Assembly: GCA_902765005.1 (NCBI GenBank) | Contig: CACWYB010000008.1 | Location: 1-64,000, forward strand | Reading direction: 5' to 3' | Length of the DNA stretch: 64,000 bases | DNA from: an uncultured Eubacteriales bacterium | GTDB lineage: Bacteria > Bacillota > Clostridia > Christensenellales > CAG-138 | In this document: positions 41,887-48,880 of the stretch, piece by piece | Position numbering within the stretch: the stretch's first letter is position 1 | Layout: each line of letters starts with the position of its first letter | Translations under genes and position numbers: made by a program | Notes under the pieces: generated by a model | Told to the model about the DNA's origin: nothing | Databases searched by the model: none | The model's input: the letters and a program-made list of their open reading frames with translations, nothing else

Positions 41887-43242
41887 TCAATAAAACATAT
41901 TCCAATACACCGGCCCCCACATGTTGAGCAGCACGCACAGGAGGATCAGCGCCGTCTTCCATCCTCCCAGGGGCCGGCGCGTCAGGCCCATGGCCGCCAG
42001 TATGCCCACGTAGGGGATAAAGTCCATGGCGTACCGCATGCCGAACTGGGCGAACCCGTTCCCGTAATTCATGAGGAACGGCACCGCGCATACCGCCGCC
42101 GTCAGCAGCAGGAACCAAGTCAGCCTGTCCTTCCGATAGTCCACCCAGCCGGCGGCGTACAGCGCCGGGGAAAGGTGCGTCAGCGACACCCCCGCCAGCG
42201 TGGGGATCACATAGGGATAGGTCCGGGAGAACTCCGGCCCCAGCAAAAAGATGGAGTACAGGTTATACCCCACATGCTTCAGCTGCAGCGGACCGCCCAC
42301 TTCCTTCTCCACCGCCTTCAAAAAGGCCAGCTGCTCCTCCTTGGGCAGAGCCTGCATCTGCAGATACAGCGCCCGGTGCTTGTCCTTCAGGTGGGTCAGG
42401 TTATACCCTTGGTCCATGATCGTGCCGAACCGCACATAGTTATAGAGCATATACAGGCCCCCGGGCACCGCCGCGCCCAGGCAGAAGAAGAGAAGCGACC
42501 GCAGCCAGGCCTCCCGCTTATACCGGGTCAGGATATACCCGCCGAAGAACAGCGCCCCCAGCAGGTTCGGCATCCGGCAGGTCACCGCGCAGCCGTAGAA
42601 CACCCCGGCCAGCAGCAGGTGGATGTCCTTACGCTTCTCTTCCGGCGCCGTCAAAAACGCCATCCCCAGCAGCAGGAAGAACCAGCTGCTCACATGCCCC
42701 AAAAACCATCCGTGGCCCAGGGCCGCCAGGAAGCAGTGGACCGTGCCGAAGGTCAGCAGCGCCGCGCACCAGATCCGCTCCCGCCGATCCCGGCCGATGC
42801 CCATCTGCCGAAACACCCGGTAGCTGAGGGCCGTGTTCGCCCCGCCCAGCGCCAACGACAGCCAGGCGATGTTAAACCCGTTTATGCCGAACAGGGCCAC
42901 GAACGGCAGGCACAGAATGGCCGGCCCCGGGGCAAAATGCATGTACACATGGCCGCCGAACTCCACCGATTCCAGATACGCCGGCATCCCGTCCACATAC
43001 AGGTGCCCGTGGAGCAGGGCGTCCGCCAGGTAGCTATAGTTATTATAGTAGACAAAGTTGTGTTTGTTCAGCAGGAACAGCGCCAGGAAGCTCACCAAGA
43101 ACAGCCCCAGCTCCACCGTTCCCTCCCGCCGGGGCCAGCCCTTCCTTTCGCGGCGCGCAAGGACCCTGTCCAGCAGAAACAGCGCCAGCAGCACCAGGCC
43201 GATAGCCCCCATGGTGCCGAAGTAGCTGACCTTGCCCTCCAT
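41887..43242 (-). CDS. Polytopic membrane protein, glycosyltransferase family 39/ArnT-like
   Basis: A 451-residue protein with about ten or more hydrophobic segments. After the first helices come charged-aromatic loops (FVYYNNYSYLADALLHGHLYV, GGHVYMHFAPGPAILCLPFVA) and the later MPNLLGALFFGGYILTRY and NYGNGFAQFGMRYAMDFIP. The layout resembles lipid-linked-sugar glycosyltransferases of the GT-C fold, whose first loop carries acidic catalytic residues, but the typical DE/DD pair is not obvious. It probably acts on a surface polymer; the substrate is unknown. Monocistronic on the minus strand, upstream of the DnaA-box region. Confidence 0.7.
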   Translation of the reverse strand: MEGKVSYFGTMGAIGLVLLALFLLDRVLARRERKGWPRREGTVELGLFLVSFLALFLLNKHNFVYYNNYSYLADALLHGHLYVDGMPAYLESVEFGGHVYMHFAPGPAILCLPFVALFGINGFNIAWLSLALGGANTALSYRVFRQMGIGRDRRERIWCAALLTFGTVHCFLAALGHGWFLGHVSSWFFLLLGMAFLTAPEEKRKDIHLLLAGVFYGCAVTCRMPNLLGALFFGGYILTRYKREAWLRSLLFFCLGAAVPGGLYMLYNYVRFGTIMDQGYNLTHLKDKHRALYLQMQALPKEEQLAFLKAVEKEVGGPLQLKHVGYNLYSIFLLGPEFSRTYPYVIPTLAGVSLTHLSPALYAAGWVDYRKDRLTWFLLLTAAVCAVPFLMNYGNGFAQFGMRYAMDFIPYVGILAAMGLTRRPLGGWKTALILLCVLLNMWGPVYWNMFY

Positions 43243-43262
43243 TTTGCGCCTTGCCCCCTTTC

Positions 43263-43274
43263 ATCCTGCAGGAT
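43263..43274. repeat. 12-bp perfect palindrome, first copy
   Basis: ATCCTGCAGGAT, identical to the copy at 43569-43580, preceded by C in both. It lies just upstream of the minus-strand glycosyltransferase-like gene. Confidence 0.7.
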
Positions 43275-43390
43275 CGATCCTTTTGGACATTGTACCCCAA
43301 GCCCCGCCCCCTGTCAACGCGCCCGGAGCCACCCTTCGTCAAAAAGCCCCGATTTTCGGAATTTCTCCTCAAACCAACCCTTTTGCCCCT

Positions 43391-43478
43391 TTATCCACAC
43401 CCTGAGCCGGAAAATTATCCACATTATCCACAGCCTTATCCACCGAAGACGGATTTCCGTTCTTTTTTCTGTGGATAA
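43391..43478. other. Cluster of five DnaA boxes
   Basis: Four consensus TTATCCACA boxes: plus strand 43391-43399, 43415-43423 and 43424-43432 (directly abutting), and minus strand 43470-43478; also one TTATCCACC on the plus strand (43436-43444). Five near-perfect 9-mers in 88 bp cannot be chance in this GC-rich sequence. It could be an origin, or a DnaA-titrating/regulatory cluster like those outside oriC in Bacillus. Confidence 0.8.
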
Positions 43479-43568
43479 CGCCGTGGAAAAGGCACGCGAA
43501 AGGCTGCCGTCGGTCCCATGGGCGTAGGACCGTCCCGGCAGCCGTTTCGCGGATCATGAGGGCGGGGC

Positions 43569-43580
43569 ATCCTGCAGGAT
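43569..43580. repeat. 12-bp perfect palindrome, second copy
   Basis: ATCCTGCAGGAT, 306 bp from the first copy, on the other side of the DnaA boxes. Confidence 0.7.
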
Positions 43581-43619
43581 GGGGGGAGCCGTCCTGCAAG
43601 CTTGGCATTTGGTTCTGTT

Positions 43620-43673
43620 GTTCCTTTTCTCTTCCGTGAAGAGAAAAGGAACCGAAAAGAGAAGCTCAGGAAG
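43620..43673 (+). repeat. Composite hairpin repeat, copy 7 (A and left arm of B)
   Basis: Perfect A hairpin GTTCCTTTTCTCTTC / GAAGAGAAAAGGAAC (43620-43652), then GAGAAGCTCAGGAAG, the left arm of B. The rest is missing. Confidence 0.8.
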
Positions 43674-43773
43674 ATAATATGATATCCATGATTCCATCTA
43701 TCTTCCATTCAAAGGACAAATTGGTCATTATATCACCCCATTTATATGAGATTCTCGGACCCAATAAATCCTG

Positions 43774-43807
43774 AAAGTTAGTCGGCTTACGCCAAAAAGT
43801 TAGTAGG
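43774..43807 (+). repeat. Two 12-bp direct repeats with a 22-bp period
   Basis: AAAGTTAGTCGG (43774-43785) and AAAGTTAGTAGG (43796-43807). The spacing of two helical turns puts them on one face of the DNA, as for a protein-binding pair. They lie about 70 bp after the end of spo0A (minus-strand gene). Confidence 0.5.
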
Positions 43808-43876
43808 TTTAGAACGCCGTTTCCAGTGATACTTTCATTGTGTTCATAGGCTCAGCCCTTTCAAAAAACCCAGACT

Positions 43877-44656
43877 TCATCCCGCCTTTTTCCCCTGCTC
43901 CTCCATCAAGAGCTTGTCCGCCACCAGGGCGATGAACTCTCCGTTGGTGGGCTTGTCATTCTTGCCGTAGATGTTGTAGCCGAATAGGGCGTTCAGGTTT
44001 TCGATCTTGCCCCGGGTCCAGGCCACCTCGATGGCGTGGCGGATGGCCCGCTCCACTTTGCTGGGGGAGGTGTCGAACCGCTTGGCGATGCCCGGGTACA
44101 GCTCTTTGGTGATCCGGTTGATGAGATCCGGGTCGTTGTACACCAGTCGGATGCCCTCCCTGAGGTAGTGATAGCCCTTGATGTGGGCCGGGATGCCCGC
44201 CACCAGGAAGATGGCGGTCACCTTCTCCTCAAAGGACCGGTGGGTGGGGGCGTAGGGCATGACGCCCCCCTTCACCGGCTCTCCTTCCAGCGTCTCCAGC
44301 AGGCGTTTGCTGATCGTGTCCGCGTCCACAGGCTTCACCATATAATATCGGGCCCCCAGCGCGCAGCACCGGCGCACCATGGCCTCGTTCTTTAATGCGG
44401 AAATCACCACCACAGCCGGCGCCGGGTTCAGCGGCAGCACCGACATCTGCTCCAGCACCGCCAGCCCGTCCGCGTTGGGCATGATGAGGTCCAGCGTCAT
44501 CACGTCATAGGTCTTCTCCCTGAGCTTCTTCAGCGCCTCCCGGCCGTCCTGGGCGGTGTCCACCTCGCTGAACCGGTCCTGGCTCAGCAGATACCCCTTC
44601 ACGCTCTCGGTGAACTGGGTGTTGTCGTCGATCAAAAGAGCTTTGTACTTTGCCAT
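43877..44656 (-). CDS. spo0A: Sporulation transcription factor Spo0A
   Basis: A 259-residue response regulator, master switch of sporulation. Receiver domain with the acidic pocket LLIDDN (D10, D11), phospho-acceptor D56 in MTLDLIMPNADG, and ISALKNEA / YMVKPVD. The C-terminal Spo0A domain has VAGIPAHIKGYHYLREGIRL, ITKELYPGIAKRFDTSPSKVERAIRHAIEVAWTRGK-type helices and KPTNGEFIALVADKL. The start at 44656 follows AAGGAGGAAGG; an upstream frame extension lacks similarity. Its usual neighbour spoIVB is not adjacent. The presence of Spo0A argues that the organism is, or descends from, a spore-former. Confidence 0.97.
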   Translation of the reverse strand: MAKYKALLIDDNTQFTESVKGYLLSQDRFSEVDTAQDGREALKKLREKTYDVMTLDLIMPNADGLAVLEQMSVLPLNPAPAVVVISALKNEAMVRRCCALGARYYMVKPVDADTISKRLLETLEGEPVKGGVMPYAPTHRSFEEKVTAIFLVAGIPAHIKGYHYLREGIRLVYNDPDLINRITKELYPGIAKRFDTSPSKVERAIRHAIEVAWTRGKIENLNALFGYNIYGKNDKPTNGEFIALVADKLLMEEQGKKAG

Positions 44657-44682
44657 TTGCCTTCCTCCTTCGCTGTGCTTAG

Positions 44683-44691
44683 ATTGTACCA
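44683..44691 (-). promoter_or_regulatory. Putative spo0A promoter (extended -10)
   Basis: On the minus strand TGGTACAAT (hexamer 44683-44688), with a poor -35. No Spo0A box (TGTCGAA) is seen next to it. Confidence 0.5.
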
Positions 44692-44801
44692 TCCCCCTCC
44701 CCAACTGGTTAGAGTGCAAATTCAGCGACCCCTGGCGAATGGATAGCGAATAAAGGAAGGTGGCGGCATAGGAGGTTATTTAGGGGCATAGCTTTTCTTT
44801 T

Positions 44802-44857
44802 GTTCCTTTTTCTCTTCTGTGAAGAGGAAAAAGGAACCGAAAAAGAGAAGCGCATAG
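44802..44857 (+). repeat. Composite hairpin repeat, copy 8 (A and decayed B arm)
   Basis: A hairpin GTTCCTTTTTCTCTTC / GAAGAGGAAAAAGGAAC (44802-44837, one G-T pair), then AAAAGAGAAGCGCATAGG, a changed left arm of B. Confidence 0.75.
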
Positions 44858-44904
44858 GGGGGCTGTATATCGGCAGGCATGACCTTCTTCCCCCACGCCG
44901 GGCC

Positions 44905-45035
44905 CTCCGTAGGGGAGGGCTTGCCCCTCCCGCCTTACATCACAAAAACACATCCTTGACGCTATGGGCCGGGCAAAGCCACGGCCCCTACTTTTAGGCC
45001 TTCCCCCGGGAGAAGGTCCGCCGCAGGCGGCGGCA
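44905..45035. repeat. GC-rich hairpin-forming intergenic segment
   Basis: Three successive structures: AGGGGAGGGC / GCCCCTCCC (about 44911-44931, imperfect), GGGCCG (44966-44971) / CGGCCC (44982-44987), and CCTTC-CCCCGGGA-GAAGG beside CCGCC-GCA-GGCGG (about 44999-45031). It differs in type from the AT-stemmed composite repeats and may be a second dispersed repeat class. Confidence 0.45.
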
Positions 45036-45047
45036 AGGAATGCCACC

Positions 45048-45077
45048 ATAAAAAAGCAGAGAGCTTTTGCTCCCTGC
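45048..45077 (-). terminator. Terminator of the small membrane protein gene
   Basis: On the minus strand GCAGGGAGC (45069-45077) pairs with GCTCTCTGC (45056-45064, one G-U) and is followed by TTTTTT. Confidence 0.85.
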
Positions 45078-45102
45078 CTTTCTAAAATCATCAGTATTCC
45101 CT

Positions 45103-45270
45103 TTATTTTTTGTCGTTGGGACGGACGGCAACGATGATGATCCCGATGATGCCCAGGAAAAACCCCCACCAGAATCCGCCCTCCATGCCCCTGTTATTCG
45201 TGATAGCTTTCGTGATAAAACCACAAATAACGCCAACAACCAAATACCCAATCAAATATGCAATTTCCAT
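45103..45270 (-). CDS. Small two-helix membrane protein (55 residues)
   Basis: A short gene with AAAGGAGTGG eight bases before its ATG and a terminator 25 bp after its stop. The product starts MEIAYLIGYLVVGVICGFI (helix 1), has a polar turn with KAITNNRGMEGG, then FWWGFFLGIIGIIIVAV (helix 2) and a charged end RPNDKK. It resembles other tiny clostridial membrane proteins of unknown role. It lies 17 bp after the small lipoprotein gene, so the two are co-transcribed. Confidence 0.8.
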   Translation of the reverse strand: MEIAYLIGYLVVGVICGFITKAITNNRGMEGGFWWGFFLGIIGIIIVAVRPNDKK

Positions 45271-45287
45271 CTTTCCACTCCTTTTTT

Positions 45288-45524
45288 TTAATTTCCGCCG
45301 CCAGCTGCTTTTAATAAGCGTTCATACTCTGCCCAATCCTTTTGCAGTTTTTCATATTCCTGCCGTGCTTCCTCTGCTCTCCTCGCTGCCTGCTCCGAGC
45401 CTTCGTGAAGCGAATTGAGCATTCGTTGGTTTTCATCTACCTTGCTCTTCTCGCATCCCAGCAGGCAAAAAGCCATGCTGGCAATAATGCAAAAGATTAG
45501 CAGGATTGACAAACTCCTTTTCAT
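45288..45524 (-). CDS. Small lipoprotein with a coiled coil
   Basis: A 78-residue protein: signal peptide MKRSLSILLIFCIIASMAFC with lipobox LLGC at cysteine 24, then a charged helical mature part (RRAEEARQEYEKLQKDWAEY) likely to be a coiled coil. It has a strong GAGGAGGGAG ribosome site. The function is unknown. Together with the two-helix protein downstream it could form a small envelope complex. Lower GC than neighbouring genes. Confidence 0.75.
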   Translation of the reverse strand: MKRSLSILLIFCIIASMAFCLLGCEKSKVDENQRMLNSLHEGSEQAARRAEEARQEYEKLQKDWAEYERLLKAAGGGN

Positions 45525-45546
45525 CTGCTCCCTCCTCTGTATGTAT

Positions 45547-45567
45547 TACAAGAATATCTATCTTGTA
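45547..45567. promoter_or_regulatory. Inverted repeat in the divergent promoter region
   Basis: TACAAGA (45547-45553) and TCTTGTA (45561-45567), perfect 7-bp arms with a 7-bp spacer, between the lipoprotein gene (minus) and the RHH gene (plus). A candidate operator, perhaps for the RHH protein itself. Confidence 0.5.
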
Positions 45568-45641
45568 TCTGCATTGTATCATACATACATTTCGTTCGTC
45601 AATATATACTTAAAATACAAATAGATTGCGAGGTGGAGAAA

Positions 45642-45824
45642 ATGCTGAAGGAACCCCTAATTATTAAAAAGCGCGGCGAAGACGGGAACCGCATCATTTC
45701 CGTCCGCATTCGGGAGGAGATTCTGGCCAAGCTGGACAAGCTGTCCGCCGAAACCAACCACTCCCGCAACGAGCTGATCAACTTGATCCTGGCCCATGGC
45801 GTGGACAACATCGAAATACAATAA
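45642..45824 (+). CDS. Ribbon-helix-helix (CopG/Arc-like) protein
   Basis: A 60-residue protein. ISVRIREEILAKLDKLSAET gives the beta strand and first helix, and NHSRNELINLILAHGVDNI the second helix of a ribbon-helix-helix DNA-binding fold; it would act as a dimer. The ATG at 45642 follows GAGGTGGAG; a GTG three codons earlier is less likely. No toxin gene is next to it. It faces the small lipoprotein/membrane protein pair across a palindromic site. Confidence 0.75.
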   Translation: MLKEPLIIKKRGEDGNRIISVRIREEILAKLDKLSAETNHSRNELINLILAHGVDNIEIQ

Positions 45825-45841
45825 CCCTTTTGACACACAAA

Positions 45842-45887
45842 AAGCGCCTCCCGTCGTTAGCTTCGACAGGCGGCGCTTGTTTTTTGT
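45842..45887 (+). terminator. Terminator of the RHH gene
   Basis: AAGCGCC (45842-45848) pairs with GGCGCTT (45872-45878), with inner GTCG / CGAC pairing, followed by GTTTTTTGT. Confidence 0.85.
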
Positions 45888-45909
45888 CTTGTTAAGTTTC
45901 TCTTTTTCC

Positions 45910-45954
45910 GCCGCTTTTACTCTTTGTATAAAGAGAAAAAGCGGCAAAAGAAAT
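45910..45954 (-). repeat. Composite hairpin repeat, copy 9 (A only)
   Basis: Hairpin GCCGCTTTT...CTCTTT / AAAGAG...AAAAGCGGC (45910-45945) followed by AAAAGAAA, matching module A in reverse orientation. It sits immediately after the PAP2 gene stop (minus strand). Confidence 0.7.
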
Positions 45955-45957
45955 CTT

Positions 45958-46632
45958 TCATTTCTTCCTTACCTTCGGCCACCAATACTCCTTCCCGTAC
46001 ACCAGCGCCTCCGCCAGCAGGCACACGGGCAGGGCGGCGAACACGTCCAGGGCCGAATGCTGCTTCACAAAGCAGACGGCGCAGCACACGCCGATGACGA
46101 AAAGGGTAAGCAGCGCCTTTATCCATCCGGGCAGGGTCTCGTCCTTGAGACCCACGGAGAGGATGCCCAGGGAATAGCCCACATGGAGGCTGGGGCACAC
46201 CCCCGTGCTGGTGTCGAAGCTGTAGATGAAGGCCATCACCGAGGTGAGGAAATTCTCCCGGGGGAAGGTTTCCGGCCTGAGATCCTGGCGGGAGGGCCAG
46301 AGGATATAGCAGAGCATGGCCACCGCCTGGGTGATCATGATGAAGGTCTGCACCTTTTTGAACCGGGGCACATCAAAGAAAAACGTGTAGGCGAGCGTCC
46401 CGAACACCAGGGCATACCACCCCACGTAGAACAGCACGAACCACTCGTTGAACGGGATCAGGTCGTCCAGCGCGCAGTGGATGGGCGTGCATTTTTCATA
46501 GGGGATCAGGTTCTCCGTGATGAAATACAGGCAGAAATAGGCGATCCAGCCCCCCAGGAGCTTTACGTGGGCGAACCGGGGCTCATTCAGCTTTTTCAGG
46601 GAAAAGCCCCGGTAATCATAGGGTTTCTTCAT
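45958..46632 (-). CDS. PAP2-superfamily (phosphatidic-acid-phosphatase-type) membrane protein
   Basis: A 224-residue protein with about six membrane helices. The active-site segments are CPSLHVGYSLG (first His) and VKQHSALDVFAALP (second His and the Asp) with an upstream WPSRQDLRP region, the pattern of the PAP2/AUR1-like branch. It likely removes or transfers phosphate groups on membrane lipids or a lipid carrier. It overlaps the acyltransferase gene by ATGA and is the last gene of the mnmG-to-PAP2 series. Confidence 0.85.
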   Translation of the reverse strand: MKKPYDYRGFSLKKLNEPRFAHVKLLGGWIAYFCLYFITENLIPYEKCTPIHCALDDLIPFNEWFVLFYVGWYALVFGTLAYTFFFDVPRFKKVQTFIMITQAVAMLCYILWPSRQDLRPETFPRENFLTSVMAFIYSFDTSTGVCPSLHVGYSLGILSVGLKDETLPGWIKALLTLFVIGVCCAVCFVKQHSALDVFAALPVCLLAEALVYGKEYWWPKVRKK

Positions 46633-47420
46633 TTGGAATATACCTCGAGCGGCCTGTTTTTCGGGTACTGCCCCTTGGGAATGTTGGGGTAGGGCACCAC
46701 GGTGTGCTCCGGCAGACGGAGGGCCATGTTTGTGATGGCGTCCATCAGCGCCTCCGCCACCCGCTTGCGCTCCTCCTCCAGGGGCGCCTGGGGATCGAAG
46801 GCGATGGGCTGGCCATAGTACATGCTCTTGAGCCGGGGCGCCAAATACAGGGGCACGAACCGGAGCGCCTGCCCGGTCTGCTTATAGTACATCCGCCCCA
46901 GGTCGATGAACCGGTCCTGGAAGGCGTGGACGATGTTGTTATGCTCGTCGTAGCACTCGGGGAAGATCACCAGCCGATCCCCCGCCGCCAGCTTCTGCAC
47001 CGACTCCCGGAAGGTGGTCAGGAGCCTTGCGTCATGGTACACCCCCACGGTGTGGGCGTTGTTGAACACGCACACGGCCAGGGGCACGATGAGGTGGCTC
47101 AGCAGCTTATAGAACCAGCGCACGGCCTTGGGCTTGCCGGACCAGAAATCTCGGTAGGCATAGGCCGCCACCTCCTCCTTGTGCATCATCTCCCCGGTGC
47201 ACCACACCCAGTGCTTCCCCGGCACATACAGCTCCCCGGCGATGGGCCCGTACATCTGGCTGTGGTTCCCCACGATGACGCAGGGGCCTCCGGGCAGATT
47301 TTCCGCCCCAACGGTGGTCAGCTTGGGGGAAAAGAGCCACACCCCGAACCGGATCACCCGATAGGCAAACGAGGTGGGCTTTTCGCCCACCTCCGCTTTC
47401 TTCAATGACGGCGCCCTCAT
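46629..47420 (-). CDS. Lysophospholipid acyltransferase-family protein with HX4G variant
   Basis: A 263-residue PlsC-like protein. The motif I site reads VIVGNHSQMYGPIAGELYV: the histidine is present but the acid five residues on is glycine. The second block, RLVIFPECYDEHNNIVHAFQ, keeps FPE. The missing HX4D aspartate means either a changed mechanism or a different acceptor, yet the domain is otherwise complete. Coupled at both ends by ATGA overlaps to the PrsA-like gene upstream and the PAP2 gene downstream, suggesting joint work on a membrane lipid. Confidence 0.8.
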   Translation of the reverse strand: MRAPSLKKAEVGEKPTSFAYRVIRFGVWLFSPKLTTVGAENLPGGPCVIVGNHSQMYGPIAGELYVPGKHWVWCTGEMMHKEEVAAYAYRDFWSGKPKAVRWFYKLLSHLIVPLAVCVFNNAHTVGVYHDARLLTTFRESVQKLAAGDRLVIFPECYDEHNNIVHAFQDRFIDLGRMYYKQTGQALRFVPLYLAPRLKSMYYGQPIAFDPQAPLEEERKRVAEALMDAITNMALRLPEHTVVPYPNIPKGQYPKNRPLEVYSK

Positions 47421-48841
47421 TGCACGCCTACGCCCGCGTAATTGTCTTCATAAAACACGGCCGCGTTCCGGGCCTCGTTCAGCCAGTCCTCCTGAACGGC
47501 GTCCCATTCCTCCATCTGCCGCTGGGCCAGGGCGTCGGCGGTGTAATTCTCCGGGTCGTCCTCGAAGGCCGCCTCCCCGGCGGGCAGGTCGCTGAGCCGC
47601 TTGATGAGGTAAAAGCTGTCCCCCACCTGCAGCACCGGGGCCACCTCGCCCTCCTTCAAATCATTGGCCGCGGTCCACACCTGCTCCGGCCAATCCGTGT
47701 CCTGCGCCTTGGTGTAGAAAATCACCGTGCCGTCCCGCAGGGGCTCGCCCTCCACGTAGCCGTAGAAGCTCATGGTCCCCTCCTGATCGGAGTAGGTGGT
47801 AAACAGCTCCGTGAAGTCCATTCCGTTCAGGGCGTCGGCCCTGGCCTTCTCCGCCTTCTCGCTGCTCTTCTGAAGCAGCTCGGCGTTCATGGTCTGCAGC
47901 TCCTGATACCGGGTCAAAATCTCCTGCTGCCGGGCCTCGTCCTGGCCCCGGAGCACCAGCTTGCCGTACTCCGCTTCCAGATTGGTCATCTCCAGCTCGT
48001 TGGCGGCATAGGCGGCGCTGTCGTCCTCGTCGACATCAAAGCTGATCACCTGCATCCGGCCGAAGCCCTCCGGCGTGAACAGGGCCGGAATATCCGACTC
48101 GCCCGCCCGATAGGCCTCATTCTGGGTCTTAAAGCCGGTGTAATCCTCCGTGAAGCTGTCCTTTTGGGCCGCCAGCTCCTGGCTGAACCAGGCCTTGGCC
48201 TCCTCCTCGGTGATGCTCACGCCCTCGTTGAACTTTTCCTGCAGCAGCTCCGTCAGGGCGCCCTCCGTATAGGAGGCGGTCACCTCCTCCAGCCACTGGC
48301 TGAAGGGATAGCCGAAATAGTCCTCCACATCCTGCTCCAGGATCGCCCGGGCCTTTTCGGCCAGAGCCACGTCGTCCGCGTCCTCGCCCAGCTCCTGGCG
48401 GGCATCCTCCAGATAGTCACCGGCATACTCGGCAATGAGCTCCTCCACGTCCCGGGCCACCTCTTCCCGCTTCTCTTCGGTGAGCTCGATGCCCATCTGC
48501 TGGGCCTTCCAGGGAAGCATCTTGGCGGAGAGCAGGTCTTCGATGACCATGCTCCGATAGGTGTTGATCTCCTCCGCCGTGGTGGGGGCGGACAGGCCGT
48601 AGTAGCTCATATAATCCAAAACGGTGTTGTAGCTGCTGCGGACCTCTCCTACGGTCACCGTGAAATCGCCCAGGGTGAAGGCGGGCAGGGCATCCGTCTC
48701 GCTGGTGTCGGCCGGGGCCGTGGCGGCGGGATTGCTCTCAGGCGCCTCCGCTTTCGTCCCGTCCTCCGCTTTTTCCAGGCACCCCACCGCGCCCACTATC
48801 ATCAGCGCGCACAGCAGCAGCGCCAGAGCTTTCTTTTTCAC
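47417..48841 (-). CDS. SurA/PrsA-like foldase lipoprotein
   Basis: A 474-residue exported lipoprotein: signal peptide with lipobox VGAVGCLEK, then an Ala/Pro/Thr/Glu linker. From residue about 53 (FTLGDFTVTVGEVRSSYNTV) a SurA N-type chaperone region follows, and near the C-terminus (FTELFTTYSDQEGT, LKEGEVAPVLQVGDSFYLIK) a parvulin-like peptidyl-prolyl isomerase segment, partly degenerate. It probably helps exported proteins fold outside the membrane. It overlaps the acyltransferase gene by 4 bp and follows mfd by 39 bp. Confidence 0.82.
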   Translation of the reverse strand: MKKKALALLLCALMIVGAVGCLEKAEDGTKAEAPESNPAATAPADTSETDALPAFTLGDFTVTVGEVRSSYNTVLDYMSYYGLSAPTTAEEINTYRSMVIEDLLSAKMLPWKAQQMGIELTEEKREEVARDVEELIAEYAGDYLEDARQELGEDADDVALAEKARAILEQDVEDYFGYPFSQWLEEVTASYTEGALTELLQEKFNEGVSITEEEAKAWFSQELAAQKDSFTEDYTGFKTQNEAYRAGESDIPALFTPEGFGRMQVISFDVDEDDSAAYAANELEMTNLEAEYGKLVLRGQDEARQQEILTRYQELQTMNAELLQKSSEKAEKARADALNGMDFTELFTTYSDQEGTMSFYGYVEGEPLRDGTVIFYTKAQDTDWPEQVWTAANDLKEGEVAPVLQVGDSFYLIKRLSDLPAGEAAFEDDPENYTADALAQRQMEEWDAVQEDWLNEARNAAVFYEDNYAGVGVQ

Positions 48842-48880
48842 GTTTCGTCTATCCTTTCTGTTTCCTTTTGCTTCGCCCCA

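Larger units (their letters stand above)
43243..43876. other. 634-bp gene-free region with DnaA boxes, palindromes, a repeat and an AT-rich part
   Basis: No supported gene. In order: palindrome 43263-43274, DnaA-box cluster 43391-43478, the same palindrome at 43569-43580, composite repeat copy 7 (43620-43673), and from about 43674 to 43860 a clearly AT-richer stretch with two 12-bp direct repeats 22 bp apart. The layout is compatible with a replication-control site. Confidence 0.65.
44657..45102. other. 446-bp intergenic region upstream of spo0A
   Basis: No supported gene. It holds the spo0A promoter, composite repeat copy 8, a set of GC-rich imperfect hairpins at about 44905-45035, and a minus-strand terminator at 45048-45077. 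Confidence 0.65.

Noticed and set aside
44905..45035. Rho-independent terminators in the GC-rich segment upstream of spo0A
   Set aside because: The hairpins lack T-runs and no gene ends next to them; the real terminator is at 45048-45077.
45860..45866. Spo0A box TTCGACA near spo0A
   Set aside because: It lies in the loop side of a terminator hairpin after the RHH gene and not at any promoter.
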